14,054 bases of DNA from Rhodobacteraceae bacterium UBA1957 (GTDB taxonomy: Bacteria > Pseudomonadota > Alphaproteobacteria > Rhodobacterales > Rhodobacteraceae): contig DDEJ01000013.1 in the NCBI GenBank assembly GCA_002336405.1, positions 1 to 14,054 of the forward strand, read 5' to 3'. Of this stretch, positions 1 through 6,851 are shown piece by piece. The notes below the pieces were generated by a model that was not told the origin of the DNA, did no database searches, and worked only from the letters and a program-made list of their open reading frames with translations. How positions within the stretch are numbered: the stretch's first letter is position 1; each line of letters starts with the position of its first letter. The position numbers and the translations under genes were made by a program.

Positions 1-515
1 TACAAGACGGGCTGTGCACCTCTGCCGGTGTGACGACGGGGATCGACATGGCGCTGAAACTGATCCGGCAAGATTGTGGTAGCGAGTGTGCCCTGCGGGT
101 GGCACAAGAACTGGTGGTCTCGATGCACCGCACCGGCGGGCAGCGCCAATTCGCCCCAACACTTAAGCGCCAGTTTGCGACACAAGGCGGCTTGGGCAGA
201 TTGATCGATGCAATGTTTGAAACCCCACAAGCCTCTTGGACATTGACCGAAATGGCTGCATGCGCCCATATGACACCGCGCAGTTTGTCGCGTCATTTCA
301 AGCGCGACACCGGCCTGTCTGCAATGAAATTTCTGGAACACATCCGCGTCAGACATGTCTGTGACCGATTGTTGAGCGGTCTGCCGATGGCACGGGTGCT
401 CAAACACAGTGGCTTTGGCGACGCGCAGCGGCTGAACCGCACATTTCAAAGCGTTCTGGGCACTGGCGCCACTGCCTACCAGCGCCAATTCGCCGACCCG
501 GACACCTGTTCGTAA
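1..515 (+). CDS. GlxA-type AraC family transcriptional regulator, 3' part (cut by window edge)
   Basis: The frame is open to the left edge (first full codon at base 3), so the 5' part of the gene lies outside the window. The first residues, QDGLCTSAGVTTGIDMAL, match the end of the DJ-1/PfpI-like (GATase1-like) domain of GlxA-type AraC regulators, where TSAGVTAGID is typical. A linker follows, then a C-terminal AraC double helix-turn-helix: the first HTH around LTEMAACAHMTPRSLSRHFK, the second around MARVLKHSGFGDAQRLNRTFQ. The family binds DNA with the C-terminal domain and often controls nearby catabolic or amine-related genes; the target here cannot be told. The ATG at base 48 and GTG at base 30 are internal codons, not starts. 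The stop is only 20 nt from the convergent xseA stop. Confidence 0.88.
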   Translation, partial: QDGLCTSAGVTTGIDMALKLIRQDCGSECALRVAQELVVSMHRTGGQRQFAPTLKRQFATQGGLGRLIDAMFETPQASWTLTEMAACAHMTPRSLSRHFKRDTGLSAMKFLEHIRVRHVCDRLLSGLPMARVLKHSGFGDAQRLNRTFQSVLGTGATAYQRQFADPDTCS

Positions 516-535
516 TTCGGCTGATACCGCTGGCG

Positions 536-2092
536 CTAAAACAGATCGCCCTGCTGGGGGGGGCCAGCCTCTGGGTCGGGCTTGCTTACCCTGCGGGCAG
601 ATTTTCCAGCCAACTGCATGCGACCGTCGGCAAACTCCACCTCCAACTCCGTTGCACCACTGGCGGCTTTTTTTGTGGTCACGACACGGCCGTCACCATG
701 CACAACCGCATAGCCCCGGCGCAGGGTCGCCTTATAGCCCAGCGTTTCGCGCAATCGATCCAGCGCTGCAATCCGTTCTTGCCAGCTGTCTGTTTGACGG
801 GTGCCCGCATCCGACAGCCGACCCGCAAGCCGTGCCAAATCTTTTGATTTACGTCCCAAATCTTGATGCAATGGGGCCACGTTCAACCGGTCGCTGCGCC
901 GCCCCAACGCTTCGCGTTTGGTGGCCACAACCCGCATCAACCCCTGAGGCAAACGCGGTGCGAGCGCCTGCAACCGCTTGTCTTCGCCGCGCACCGCCCT
1001 TTGCAAAAGCGCCGGACGCAGACTGCCCGCGCGTTCAGACACCCTTAGGCGTCGCAGTTGCACCAGTTGGATCAATCCAGCCGGCAGGCGATCGCCCCAG
1101 AGATCAAGCTTCTGTCGTGGTGTTTCCAAAAGACCGTCAGGACGCGGCAGAGCCCGCCCCAAATCACGCAACCGTTGGCGCCGCATGCTCAACAGGTTGC
1201 TCAGCGCTTGCGCCATCCGCGCCTCTTGACCGGCCACCAGCGCCAGCAGTTCATGGCGCACCGGCACCGCCAGTTCCGCCGCCGCCGTCGGGGTGGGCGC
1301 CCGCACATCCGAGACAAAATCAATCAATGTGGTGTCGGTTTCATGTCCAACGGCCGAAATCAGCGGTATCTGCGACGCCGCCGTGGCGCGGGCAACGTTT
1401 TCTTCGTTAAATCCCCACAGATCCTCCAGCGATCCGCCACCCCGCGCCACAATCAGCAAATCCGGCCGCGGCAGCGCGCCACCCGGCGTCATCGCGTTAA
1501 AACCTTCAATGGCTCGGGTCACCTCGGAGGCACAGCTCTTGCCCTGAACCGCCACCGGCCAGATTAACACCTTGCGGGGAAAGCGATCACGCAACCGGTG
1601 CAGAATATCACGGATTACCGCACCCGACGGCGAGGTAATGACGCCGATCACATCAGGCAGATAGGGCAAGGCCGATTTGCGCGCAGCCTCAAACAGCCCC
1701 TCGGCCTGCAGGGCAGCCTTGCGCTTTTCCAGCATTGCCATCAAGGCCCCAACCCCGGCAGGTTTCAGATCCTCGATCACCAACTGATATTTTGACTGGC
1801 CACCAAAGGTCGTGATCCGCCCGGTCGCCACCACCTCAAGCCCCTCTTCAGGGCGGGTCGCCAAACGCCCGGCCACGCCTTTCCAGACCACGGCAGAAAT
1901 TACCGATTTATCATCTTTGAGGTCTAGATAGATATGACCCGAGCGCGGCATCGACACGCGGCCCACCTCGCCACGGATGCGCACATGCGAAAACCCACCC
2001 TCTATCATCCGCTTAATTGCGCCAGAAATTTCAGTTACGTTGAATTCAGGTTCGTTCAGCCCCTCACGCGGGTCATCAATTAAATCAGACAT
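536..2092 (-). CDS. xseA: Exodeoxyribonuclease VII large subunit
   Basis: 518 aa, a little longer than the E. coli protein (about 456 aa) as is usual in alphaproteobacteria. With XseB it degrades single-stranded DNA to acid-soluble oligonucleotides in the cytoplasm, in DNA repair. Visible parts: N-terminal OB-fold (about residues 17-110, with GEVGRVSMPRSGHIYLDLKD); catalytic domain with VIGVITSPSGAVIRDIL (149-164), VARGGGSLEDLWGFNEE (215-231) and SAVGHETDTTLIDFVSDVRA (246-265); then a long Arg/Leu-rich coiled-coil region and the common QGDLF terminus. D162, R217, H250 and D253 occupy motifs that hold the proposed E. coli catalytic residues; that mapping is from memory. It is divergent from purD, with 78 nt between the starts. 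An 8-C run (coding strand, 556-563) lies just before the stop; the frame as given reads the expected C-terminus, so I see no frameshift. xseB is not in the window. Confidence 0.97.
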   Translation of the reverse strand: MSDLIDDPREGLNEPEFNVTEISGAIKRMIEGGFSHVRIRGEVGRVSMPRSGHIYLDLKDDKSVISAVVWKGVAGRLATRPEEGLEVVATGRITTFGGQSKYQLVIEDLKPAGVGALMAMLEKRKAALQAEGLFEAARKSALPYLPDVIGVITSPSGAVIRDILHRLRDRFPRKVLIWPVAVQGKSCASEVTRAIEGFNAMTPGGALPRPDLLIVARGGGSLEDLWGFNEENVARATAASQIPLISAVGHETDTTLIDFVSDVRAPTPTAAAELAVPVRHELLALVAGQEARMAQALSNLLSMRRQRLRDLGRALPRPDGLLETPRQKLDLWGDRLPAGLIQLVQLRRLRVSERAGSLRPALLQRAVRGEDKRLQALAPRLPQGLMRVVATKREALGRRSDRLNVAPLHQDLGRKSKDLARLAGRLSDAGTRQTDSWQERIAALDRLRETLGYKATLRRGYAVVHGDGRVVTTKKAASGATELEVEFADGRMQLAGKSARRVSKPDPEAGPPQQGDLF

Positions 2093-2155
2093 GCGGTCTC
2101 ACTTCTTGCCACTGGGTTTGCCACAGCTTAGAACGCCTACGAGCGAAGGCCAAGC

Positions 2156-2160
2156 AGGAG
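2156..2160 (+). promoter_or_regulatory. Ribosome binding site deciding the purD start
   Basis: AGGAG lies 10 nt before ATG 2171. A GTG at 2162 is in frame but almost touches the AGGAG, so it cannot use it. This supports ATG 2171 and the standard N-terminus MNILILGGGG. Confidence 0.65.
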
Positions 2161-2170
2161 CGTGCATTTC

Positions 2171-3436
2171 ATGAATATTCTTATCCTCGGCGGCGGTGGC
2201 CGCGAACATGCACTGGTCTGGGCCGTAAAACAAAACCCCAAATGCGACCGTTTGATCGTGGCACCGGGCAATGCCGGCATCGCAGGCTTGGCGGAATGCG
2301 CCGCATTGGACATCGAAAACAGCGCTGCGGTCGTTGGATTTGCCACAGCCAATGCAATTGATTTCGTCATCATTGGCCCTGAGGCGCCTCTGGTCGCCGG
2401 GGTCAGCGACGATCTTCGTACGGCGGGGTTTTTGGTCTTTGGGCCCTCACAAGCAGCCGCAGCCCTTGAAGGCAGCAAAAATTTCACCAAGCAAATCTGC
2501 GACGCCGTCAATGCCCCAACGGCGGCCTATGGTCACTTTACCCAAGCCAAAGCCGCCAAAGACTATATCCGCGCCCAAGGTGCGCCGATTGTGGTCAAAG
2601 CCGACGGCTTGGCAGCTGGCAAGGGCGTGATTGTCGCCTTCGACGAGGCCACCGCCCTCAATGCCGTTGACGAGATGTTTGACGGCACTTTTGGCAGCGC
2701 TGGCGCCGAGGTGGTGATCGAAGAGTTTCTCGATGGCCAAGAAGCATCGTTTTTCATCCTTTGCGATGGCACCGACCTTTTGCCAATCGGCACCGCGCAA
2801 GACCACAAACGCGTTGGCACGGGCGACACCGGCCCCAATACCGGCGGCATGGGGGCCTATTCTCCGGCGCCAGTATTGACAGATGCAGTGGCACAAAAAG
2901 CCCTCGAAGAGATTATTGCGCCGACGATGGCCGAAATGGCGCGGCGCGGCATGCCCTATCACGGCGTTCTCTATGCCGGGCTGATGATCAAAGACGGCCG
3001 GCCCAAACTAGTGGAATATAACGCCCGCTTCGGTGATCCAGAATGTCAGGTTTTGATGATGCGGCTTGGTGCACAAGCCCTGGATTTAATGCAGGCCACC
3101 GCTCAAGGCCGCCTGTCACAACAACGGATCAACTGGGCCAACGATCACGCGCTGACCGTGGTGATGGCCGCCAACGGCTATCCTGGAGCCTATGAAAAAG
3201 GCACTGTAATCAAAGGGCTGGATGCTTTACCCGAAGACAGCATGCACATGTGTTTCCATGCCGGTACCACCATGGGAAAAGATGGTATTGAGGCCAACGG
3301 CGGGCGAGTGCTAAATGTCACGGCGCGCGGCGACAGTCTGCAACAGGCGCGTGACAGAGCCTATGCCCTGATCGATCAGATCGATTGGCCAGATGGGTTT
3401 TACCGGCCTGATATCGGTTGGAAAGCTTTGCAGTAG
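2171..3436 (+). CDS. purD: Phosphoribosylamine--glycine ligase (GAR synthetase)
   Basis: 421 aa, the usual length for the family. It catalyses the ATP-dependent ligation of glycine to 5-phosphoribosylamine, the second step of de novo purine synthesis, in the cytosol. Motifs in order: N-terminal MNILILGGGGREHAL (1-15), GPEAPLVAG (69-77), ATP-grasp nucleotide-binding KADGLAAGKG (143-152), VVIEEFLDGQEASFF (181-195), HKRVGTGDTGPNTGGMGAYS (212-231) and metal-binding region YNARFGDPE (283-291). All ATP-grasp elements are intact. The start at ATG 2171 rather than the in-frame GTG 2162 is chosen from the RBS position and the family N-terminus. Divergent from xseA; convergent with the ferredoxin gene downstream. 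No other pur genes are nearby, which is normal for an isolated purD. Confidence 0.97.
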   Translation: MNILILGGGGREHALVWAVKQNPKCDRLIVAPGNAGIAGLAECAALDIENSAAVVGFATANAIDFVIIGPEAPLVAGVSDDLRTAGFLVFGPSQAAAALEGSKNFTKQICDAVNAPTAAYGHFTQAKAAKDYIRAQGAPIVVKADGLAAGKGVIVAFDEATALNAVDEMFDGTFGSAGAEVVIEEFLDGQEASFFILCDGTDLLPIGTAQDHKRVGTGDTGPNTGGMGAYSPAPVLTDAVAQKALEEIIAPTMAEMARRGMPYHGVLYAGLMIKDGRPKLVEYNARFGDPECQVLMMRLGAQALDLMQATAQGRLSQQRINWANDHALTVVMAANGYPGAYEKGTVIKGLDALPEDSMHMCFHAGTTMGKDGIEANGGRVLNVTARGDSLQQARDRAYALIDQIDWPDGFYRPDIGWKALQ

Positions 3437-3476
3437 GCGGCACCACAGCCAATGCGGAAATTTTGGACAAACCCTT

Positions 3477-3529
3477 TGGGCTGACCCCTCACAAAAATCC
3501 ATCATAAAACATTGAGCGGGGTAAGCCCA
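3477..3529. terminator. Long-loop inverted repeat between convergent purD and ferredoxin genes
   Basis: TGGGCTGACCCC (3477-3488) pairs with GGGGTAAGCCCA (3518-3529): 11 of 12 positions pair, with one G-A mismatch, around a 29-nt A-rich loop. It lies between two convergent stop codons (3436 and 3545), the expected place for a bidirectional terminator. No clear T-tract follows either arm and the loop is long, so intrinsic termination is only a possibility; it could also be a small dispersed repeat or a structured 3' UTR. Confidence 0.4.
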
Positions 3530-3544
3530 CCCAAACAAACCTGT

Positions 3545-3904
<360 letters not shown>

Positions 3905-3955
3905 TTAAGCGGTCTAAACACCAACAGGACTTTTTGCAACCGGTCCTGAGAAAGC

Positions 3956-3983
3956 TTGCAAAACCCACAAAATGTTCTATTTT
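3956..3983 (+). promoter_or_regulatory. Putative sigma-70-like promoter under the SOS box
   Basis: TTGCAA (3956-3961) and TATTTT (3978-3983), each 4 of 6 to consensus, are separated by 16 nt. The -10 hexamer falls inside the N7 spacer of the GTTC-N7-GTTC element, the classic place for LexA to block RNA polymerase. The predicted transcription start is about 3990, next to ATG 3991, which would give a leaderless or nearly leaderless mRNA. The hexamers are weak, so the call rests largely on the overlap with the SOS box. Confidence 0.45.
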
Positions 3984-3988
3984 TGTTC
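3974..3988 (+). promoter_or_regulatory. LexA (SOS) box, GTTC-N7-GTTC
   Basis: GTTCTATTTTTGTTC reads GTTC, exactly seven bases, GTTC. This direct repeat is the established alphaproteobacterial LexA operator, described in Rhodobacter, Caulobacter and Rhizobium. It lies 2 nt before ATG 3991 of an ORF derived from dnaE2, a gene that belongs to the LexA-controlled imuA-imuB-dnaE2 cassette in this class. Motif and gene identity therefore support each other. It is also about 105 nt upstream of the divergent ferredoxin start, where a regulatory effect is less likely. Confidence 0.72.
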
Positions 3989-3990
3989 TC

Positions 3991-4401
3991 ATGCAGCAAT
4001 ATACATCTACGTCGCCTTATAATCATAATCACGCTCATTGGCCGCGCCCGCCTTCAGCCATAGTCGCAACCGAACTGCACGCTCCACCAAACGGAGCTCG
4101 GATCACCGTGGCGGGGCTGGTCATTTTGCGGCAACGCCCCGGCACCGCAAAAGGAGTGATTTTCATTACCCTCGAAGATGAGACCGGCACCGTCAATGTC
4201 ATTGTATGGCGCAAACTCTTTGAGCACAGCCGCAGAGCCGTGACCTCGGCGCGCCTGTTACGGGTCACCGGCACGCTGCAGCGCGCCGAGGGTGTCACCC
4301 ATGTGATTGCTCAAAACATAGAAGATATCTCACCCATGCTCGATCACCTCCTGACACCGGTTCTGCCACTTTCAACGGACGACAAAACGCGCTATGGTTA
4401 A
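3991..4401 (+). pseudogene. Orphan C-terminal OB-fold of error-prone polymerase DnaE2/ImuC (cassette remnant or domesticated small protein)
   Basis: 136 aa from ATG 3991. Residues 36-116 match the extreme C-terminal OB-fold of DnaE2: ITVAGLVILRQRPGTAKGV, then FITLEDETGTVNVIVW (58-73), a basic stretch KLFEHSRR and GVTHVIAQNIEDIS. Intact DnaE2 is over 1000 aa; the PHP, polymerase and finger domains are absent, and neither imuA nor imuB is present. The first ~21 residues (MQQYTSTSPYNHNHAHWPRP) do not resemble DnaE2. The C-terminus also lacks the basic HPR...KSRDFH-like tail I recall for family members. The OB-fold itself has no stop or frameshift. There is no Shine-Dalgarno before ATG 3991; a TTG at 3892 extends the frame but lies upstream of the promoter. 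Two readings remain: a decaying deletion scar, or a retained SOS-induced nucleic-acid-binding protein. Domain identity is sure; functional status is not. Confidence 0.75.
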
Positions 4402-4415
4402 TCCATGATCGGTTT

Positions 4416-4421
4416 GAGGGG
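4416..4421 (+). promoter_or_regulatory. Ribosome binding site deciding the lipoprotein start
   Basis: GAGGGG lies 7 nt before ATG 4429. The upstream in-frame ATG 4405 has no Shine-Dalgarno and would put eight extra residues in front of the signal peptide, so 4429 is preferred. Confidence 0.65.
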
Positions 4422-4428
4422 TTTGCGC

Positions 4429-4956
4429 ATGCGCCGAGGCACAATCGCACTACTTTTGACAGTTACCTGGGGCGCTGTCGGCTGCGTTGACGGCCAGAGG
4501 TATGACACACAGGCGGCAGAGCTTCTGCCATCCGGCATGTCCGGTCCGATGGATGCGCCCAAAGGCAGCTGCTGGCAAAAAAACATTACACCTGCAGAAT
4601 TCGACACGGTGACCCGGCAGATGCGGGTACCGCTACAAAAAAATCCCGCCCAATCTGATGAACAGACGAAGGCCACACCACAATACCAGACGAAAACCCG
4701 CCATGTCATGGTTAAAAAGCGCAATGAGGCGTGGTTTGAAACACTCTGCCCGGCCCAACTGAACAAAGCGCTAGTCACCGCGCTACAGCACGCCCTGAAA
4801 GCCCAAAAGCTCTATCACGGCGCAATCCATGGCCGTCTGACCGATGAAACCCGTACCGCCATACGGACGCTGCAGCATAAAGACGGTATAAATAGCGACG
4901 TGCTGGGCCTGCGCACCGCCGAAACTTTGGGCCTGCTGAGGCTGGCAAAAAAATAG
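4429..4956 (+). CDS. Small lipoprotein with C-terminal peptidoglycan-binding domain
   Basis: 175 aa. The N-terminus MRRGTIALLLTVTWGAVGC is a lipoprotein-type signal: two arginines, a hydrophobic core and AVGC with the lipidated Cys at position 19. This predicts export and anchoring to a membrane facing the periplasm. Residues 20-105 are polar with no recognised domain and hold two further cysteines (C48, C107). Residues 108-172 resemble a PG_binding_1 helical domain (ALVTALQHALKAQKLYHGAI, then GRLTDETRTAIRTLQ). No hydrolase or transpeptidase domain is visible, so a wall-binding or scaffold role is an inference. It starts 27 nt after the OB-fold ORF on the same strand and may be co-transcribed from the SOS promoter. 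Its last codons (two Lys) and stop overlap the terminator of the opposite degP operon. Confidence 0.78.
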   Translation: MRRGTIALLLTVTWGAVGCVDGQRYDTQAAELLPSGMSGPMDAPKGSCWQKNITPAEFDTVTRQMRVPLQKNPAQSDEQTKATPQYQTKTRHVMVKKRNEAWFETLCPAQLNKALVTALQHALKAQKLYHGAIHGRLTDETRTAIRTLQHKDGINSDVLGLRTAETLGLLRLAKK

Positions 4957-4983
4957 CGCCGCGAACATCTTTGCCGCGGCGCT
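4947..4983 (-). terminator. Rho-independent terminator of the degP-end operon
   Basis: AGCGCCGCG (4955-4963) and CGCGGCGCT (4975-4983) form a perfect 9-bp GC-rich stem with an 11-nt loop. Read on the minus strand, the hairpin is followed by A and then seven T (4953-4947), the textbook intrinsic terminator, 47 nt after the degP stop. In the plus direction no T-tract follows, so it may stop the lipoprotein transcript only weakly. The T-tract is the complement of the A-run encoding the last lysines of the lipoprotein. Confidence 0.88.
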
Positions 4984-5030
4984 GTGTCATACCCGGCAGG
5001 CAAAATGCCAACCGCACTGGGGTTTCGATA

Positions 5031-6512
5031 TCAGTTTTCGGCCAGTCCCAATGCGACAAAACGTGGATCGCCTGCCCTGCGCACCAGTAAAAGCAGTGAT
5101 TTACGTCCCGCCTCTTTCGCGGCCGCAATCCGACCTTCAAAATCAGAAATTTCGATGACCGGCTGCTGCCCGGCCTCAGTGATAATATCACCAGCCCGCA
5201 GACCTTTTTCAAACGCCTGACTTTTTTCATCAACACTTTGTACCACCAGACCGCTGGCCTTAGCGTCCAGTTCCAATTGTTCACGCAACTCATCGGTCAA
5301 AGTCGACAGGCTCAATCCCAGAATTTCTTTTTTCTGAGGCTCTGCCGGTGTTTTCTGAACCACAGGCGTTGCTGCCTCTGCGTCTTCGCGGCGACCCAAA
5401 ACGATTTTCAACGTCTTGGACACACCGTCACGCAATACCACAACCCGGACCGTTTTACCCACCTGAGTATTGCCAACCTGACGCACCAAGCCCCGCGTGT
5501 CTGCCACGCGTTTGCCATCAAAGCTCAGAATGATGTCACCGGCTTCCATACCCGCCTCTAGCGCCGGACCCTCGGGCACGTCCGACACCATTGCGCCTGC
5601 GGCTTGATCCAGCCCGTCTACCGCCTCTACCATATCTTCGCTGACGTCTTGTATCCGAACACCCAACCATCCGCGGCGGGTTTCACCGAATTCTTTCAGC
5701 TGATCAACGACGCGTGCAACCACGTTGGAGGCCATCGAAAACCCAATACCGATAGAGCCGCCGTTGGGTGACAGGATTGCGGTATTCACGCCAATCACCT
5801 TGCCCGCCATGTTGAACAATGGCCCGCCAGAATTACCACGATTGATCGCTGCATCTGTTTGAAGGTAATCATCATAGCTGCCCGACAGTGCACGGTTGCG
5901 CGCCGATACAATACCAGCAGAGACCGAAAAACCCTGTCCTAGCGGGTTGCCCATCGCCACGACCCAGTCGCCGACACGTGCCACGTCACTATCCCCAAAA
6001 CTGACAAAATCAAGCGGCTCGTCTGTATCCACCTTCAAAACAGCGATATCGGTTTTAGGATCTGTCCCAATCACCTTGGCGGGTAACTCACCGCCCTCAA
6101 AAAACTCGATCATAATCTCGTCAGCGCCTTCGATGACGTGATTATTTGTCACCACATAGCCATCTTCAGAGATCACGAACCCAGAGCCGAGCGCCGAACT
6201 GCGCCGCGGCCGGTCGCCCTGATCACTGCGCGGGCCACCACGATCCTGAAATTCTCGAAAAAAATCTTCAAACGGCGATCCCTCTGGCACAATTCCCTGC
6301 GGCCCGGTGCGTCCCGCAACCACAGTAGAAGTGGTGATATTTACCACCGATGGGCTGATTTTTTCTGCCAAGTCGGCAAAACTATCTGGCGCGCCCTTTG
6401 ACAGCGCCGCGACCGTCTGGACCAATACCAACGCCGTCGCCAGACAAAAAATCCAAAAACCATAAACCACGCGATTGTTTTGAACTGATAGTGCTTTAGC
6501 CTTTGCCTTCAC
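5031..6512 (-). CDS. degP: DegP/HtrA (Do family) periplasmic serine endoprotease
   Basis: 493 aa from GTG 6512. Family role: ATP-independent protease and chaperone for misfolded envelope proteins. In order: basic N-terminus and one hydrophobic signal or anchor segment (about 15-36); trypsin-like domain with catalytic H125 (VVTNNHVIEG), D155 (PKTDIAVLKV) and S228 (INRGNSGGPLFN); PDZ1 (about 281-375, GWLGVRIQDVS, MEAGDIILSFDG); an Ala/Pro-rich linker; PDZ2 (about 398-490, LRAGDIITEAG). GTG 6512 has AAAGGGAG 8 nt upstream, whereas ATG 6533 and TTG 6560 have no RBS; ATG 6533 remains possible. It is last in the minus-strand run, 141 nt after the DUF2065 gene, so it may have its own promoter; I saw only weak candidates (TTGTGA...TGTTAT, 19-nt spacer). 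degP, degQ and mucD cannot be told apart from sequence alone. Confidence 0.95.
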   Translation of the reverse strand: MKAKAKALSVQNNRVVYGFWIFCLATALVLVQTVAALSKGAPDSFADLAEKISPSVVNITTSTVVAGRTGPQGIVPEGSPFEDFFREFQDRGGPRSDQGDRPRRSSALGSGFVISEDGYVVTNNHVIEGADEIMIEFFEGGELPAKVIGTDPKTDIAVLKVDTDEPLDFVSFGDSDVARVGDWVVAMGNPLGQGFSVSAGIVSARNRALSGSYDDYLQTDAAINRGNSGGPLFNMAGKVIGVNTAILSPNGGSIGIGFSMASNVVARVVDQLKEFGETRRGWLGVRIQDVSEDMVEAVDGLDQAAGAMVSDVPEGPALEAGMEAGDIILSFDGKRVADTRGLVRQVGNTQVGKTVRVVVLRDGVSKTLKIVLGRREDAEAATPVVQKTPAEPQKKEILGLSLSTLTDELREQLELDAKASGLVVQSVDEKSQAFEKGLRAGDIITEAGQQPVIEISDFEGRIAAAKEAGRKSLLLLVRRAGDPRFVALGLAEN

Positions 6513-6520
6513 CAGAACTG

Positions 6521-6528
6521 CTCCCTTT
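6521..6528 (-). promoter_or_regulatory. Ribosome binding site favouring a GTG start for degP
   Basis: On the minus strand AAAGGGAG lies 8 nt before GTG 6512. The upstream in-frame ATG 6533 has no purine-rich element at a useful distance, and it would place this AAAGGGAG inside the coding region. Confidence 0.55.
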
Positions 6529-6653
6529 GCCATAAATTCAATGATGCTCAGTTTGAACAACTATTCTTACTGACTATGTAGGTGGAAGTTTCGATAACAC
6601 AATCTTTCAGCGCATTTTTCACAACCATGTGAACGATAATTAATCGCTAAACC

Positions 6654-6851
6654 CTAGGCTCCAAGCGATTTAGCCAGCCAAACCAACGCAACGCCCGCCG
6701 CAAGTGCCGCCAACCCCATCATCCGCCGGGTTTCCAACGGCAGGGCTCGCAACATATCAAGCAGATCTTCAATAAGCGAAGGGGCCAGTGCATAGACCAG
6801 CCCCTCCACAATCAATACAAGGCCAATGGCCAATAAAGTGACCGCAATCAT
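6654..6851 (-). CDS. DUF2065 family small membrane protein
   Basis: 65 aa with two predicted membrane helices: about residues 2-22 (TLLAIGLVLIVEGLVYALAP region) and 44-62 (MGLAALAAGVALVWLAKSLG). The polar stretch between them carries RALPLETRRMMG, typical of DUF2065 proteins, which very often follow hflC. The start codon overlaps the hflC stop in an ATGA arrangement (4 shared bases), so the two are translationally coupled. The function is unknown; an accessory role with the HflKC complex is suggested only by this gene order. Confidence 0.88.
   Translation of the reverse strand: MIAVTLLAIGLVLIVEGLVYALAPSLIEDLLDMLRALPLETRRMMGLAALAAGVALVWLAKSLGA

Noticed and set aside
556..563. Eight-base homopolymer (C8 on the coding strand) near the xseA 3' end as a phase-variable tract
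   Set aside because: It is only a few codons from the stop, so slippage would change little, and the frame as given yields the usual QGDLF end.
652..1567. Long plus-strand ORFs opposite xseA (652-1410 and 1058-1567)
   Set aside because: These are antisense shadows of xseA, rich in Arg/Pro/His as expected from reverse reading of GC-rich codons.
2447..2962. 171-aa minus-strand ORF opposite purD, and the 220-aa one opposite sdaA (11664-12326)
   Set aside because: Both are entirely antisense to conserved enzymes and have no family resemblance.
3925..3948. CAGGAC/GTCCTG inverted repeat between the ferredoxin and OB-fold genes
   Set aside because: Only six base pairs with a 12-nt loop and no T-tract; too weak to call an operator or terminator.
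6534..6653. Heat-shock or sigma-E-like promoter before degP
   Set aside because: I looked for -35/-10 pairs on the minus strand and found only weak matches with poor spacing.
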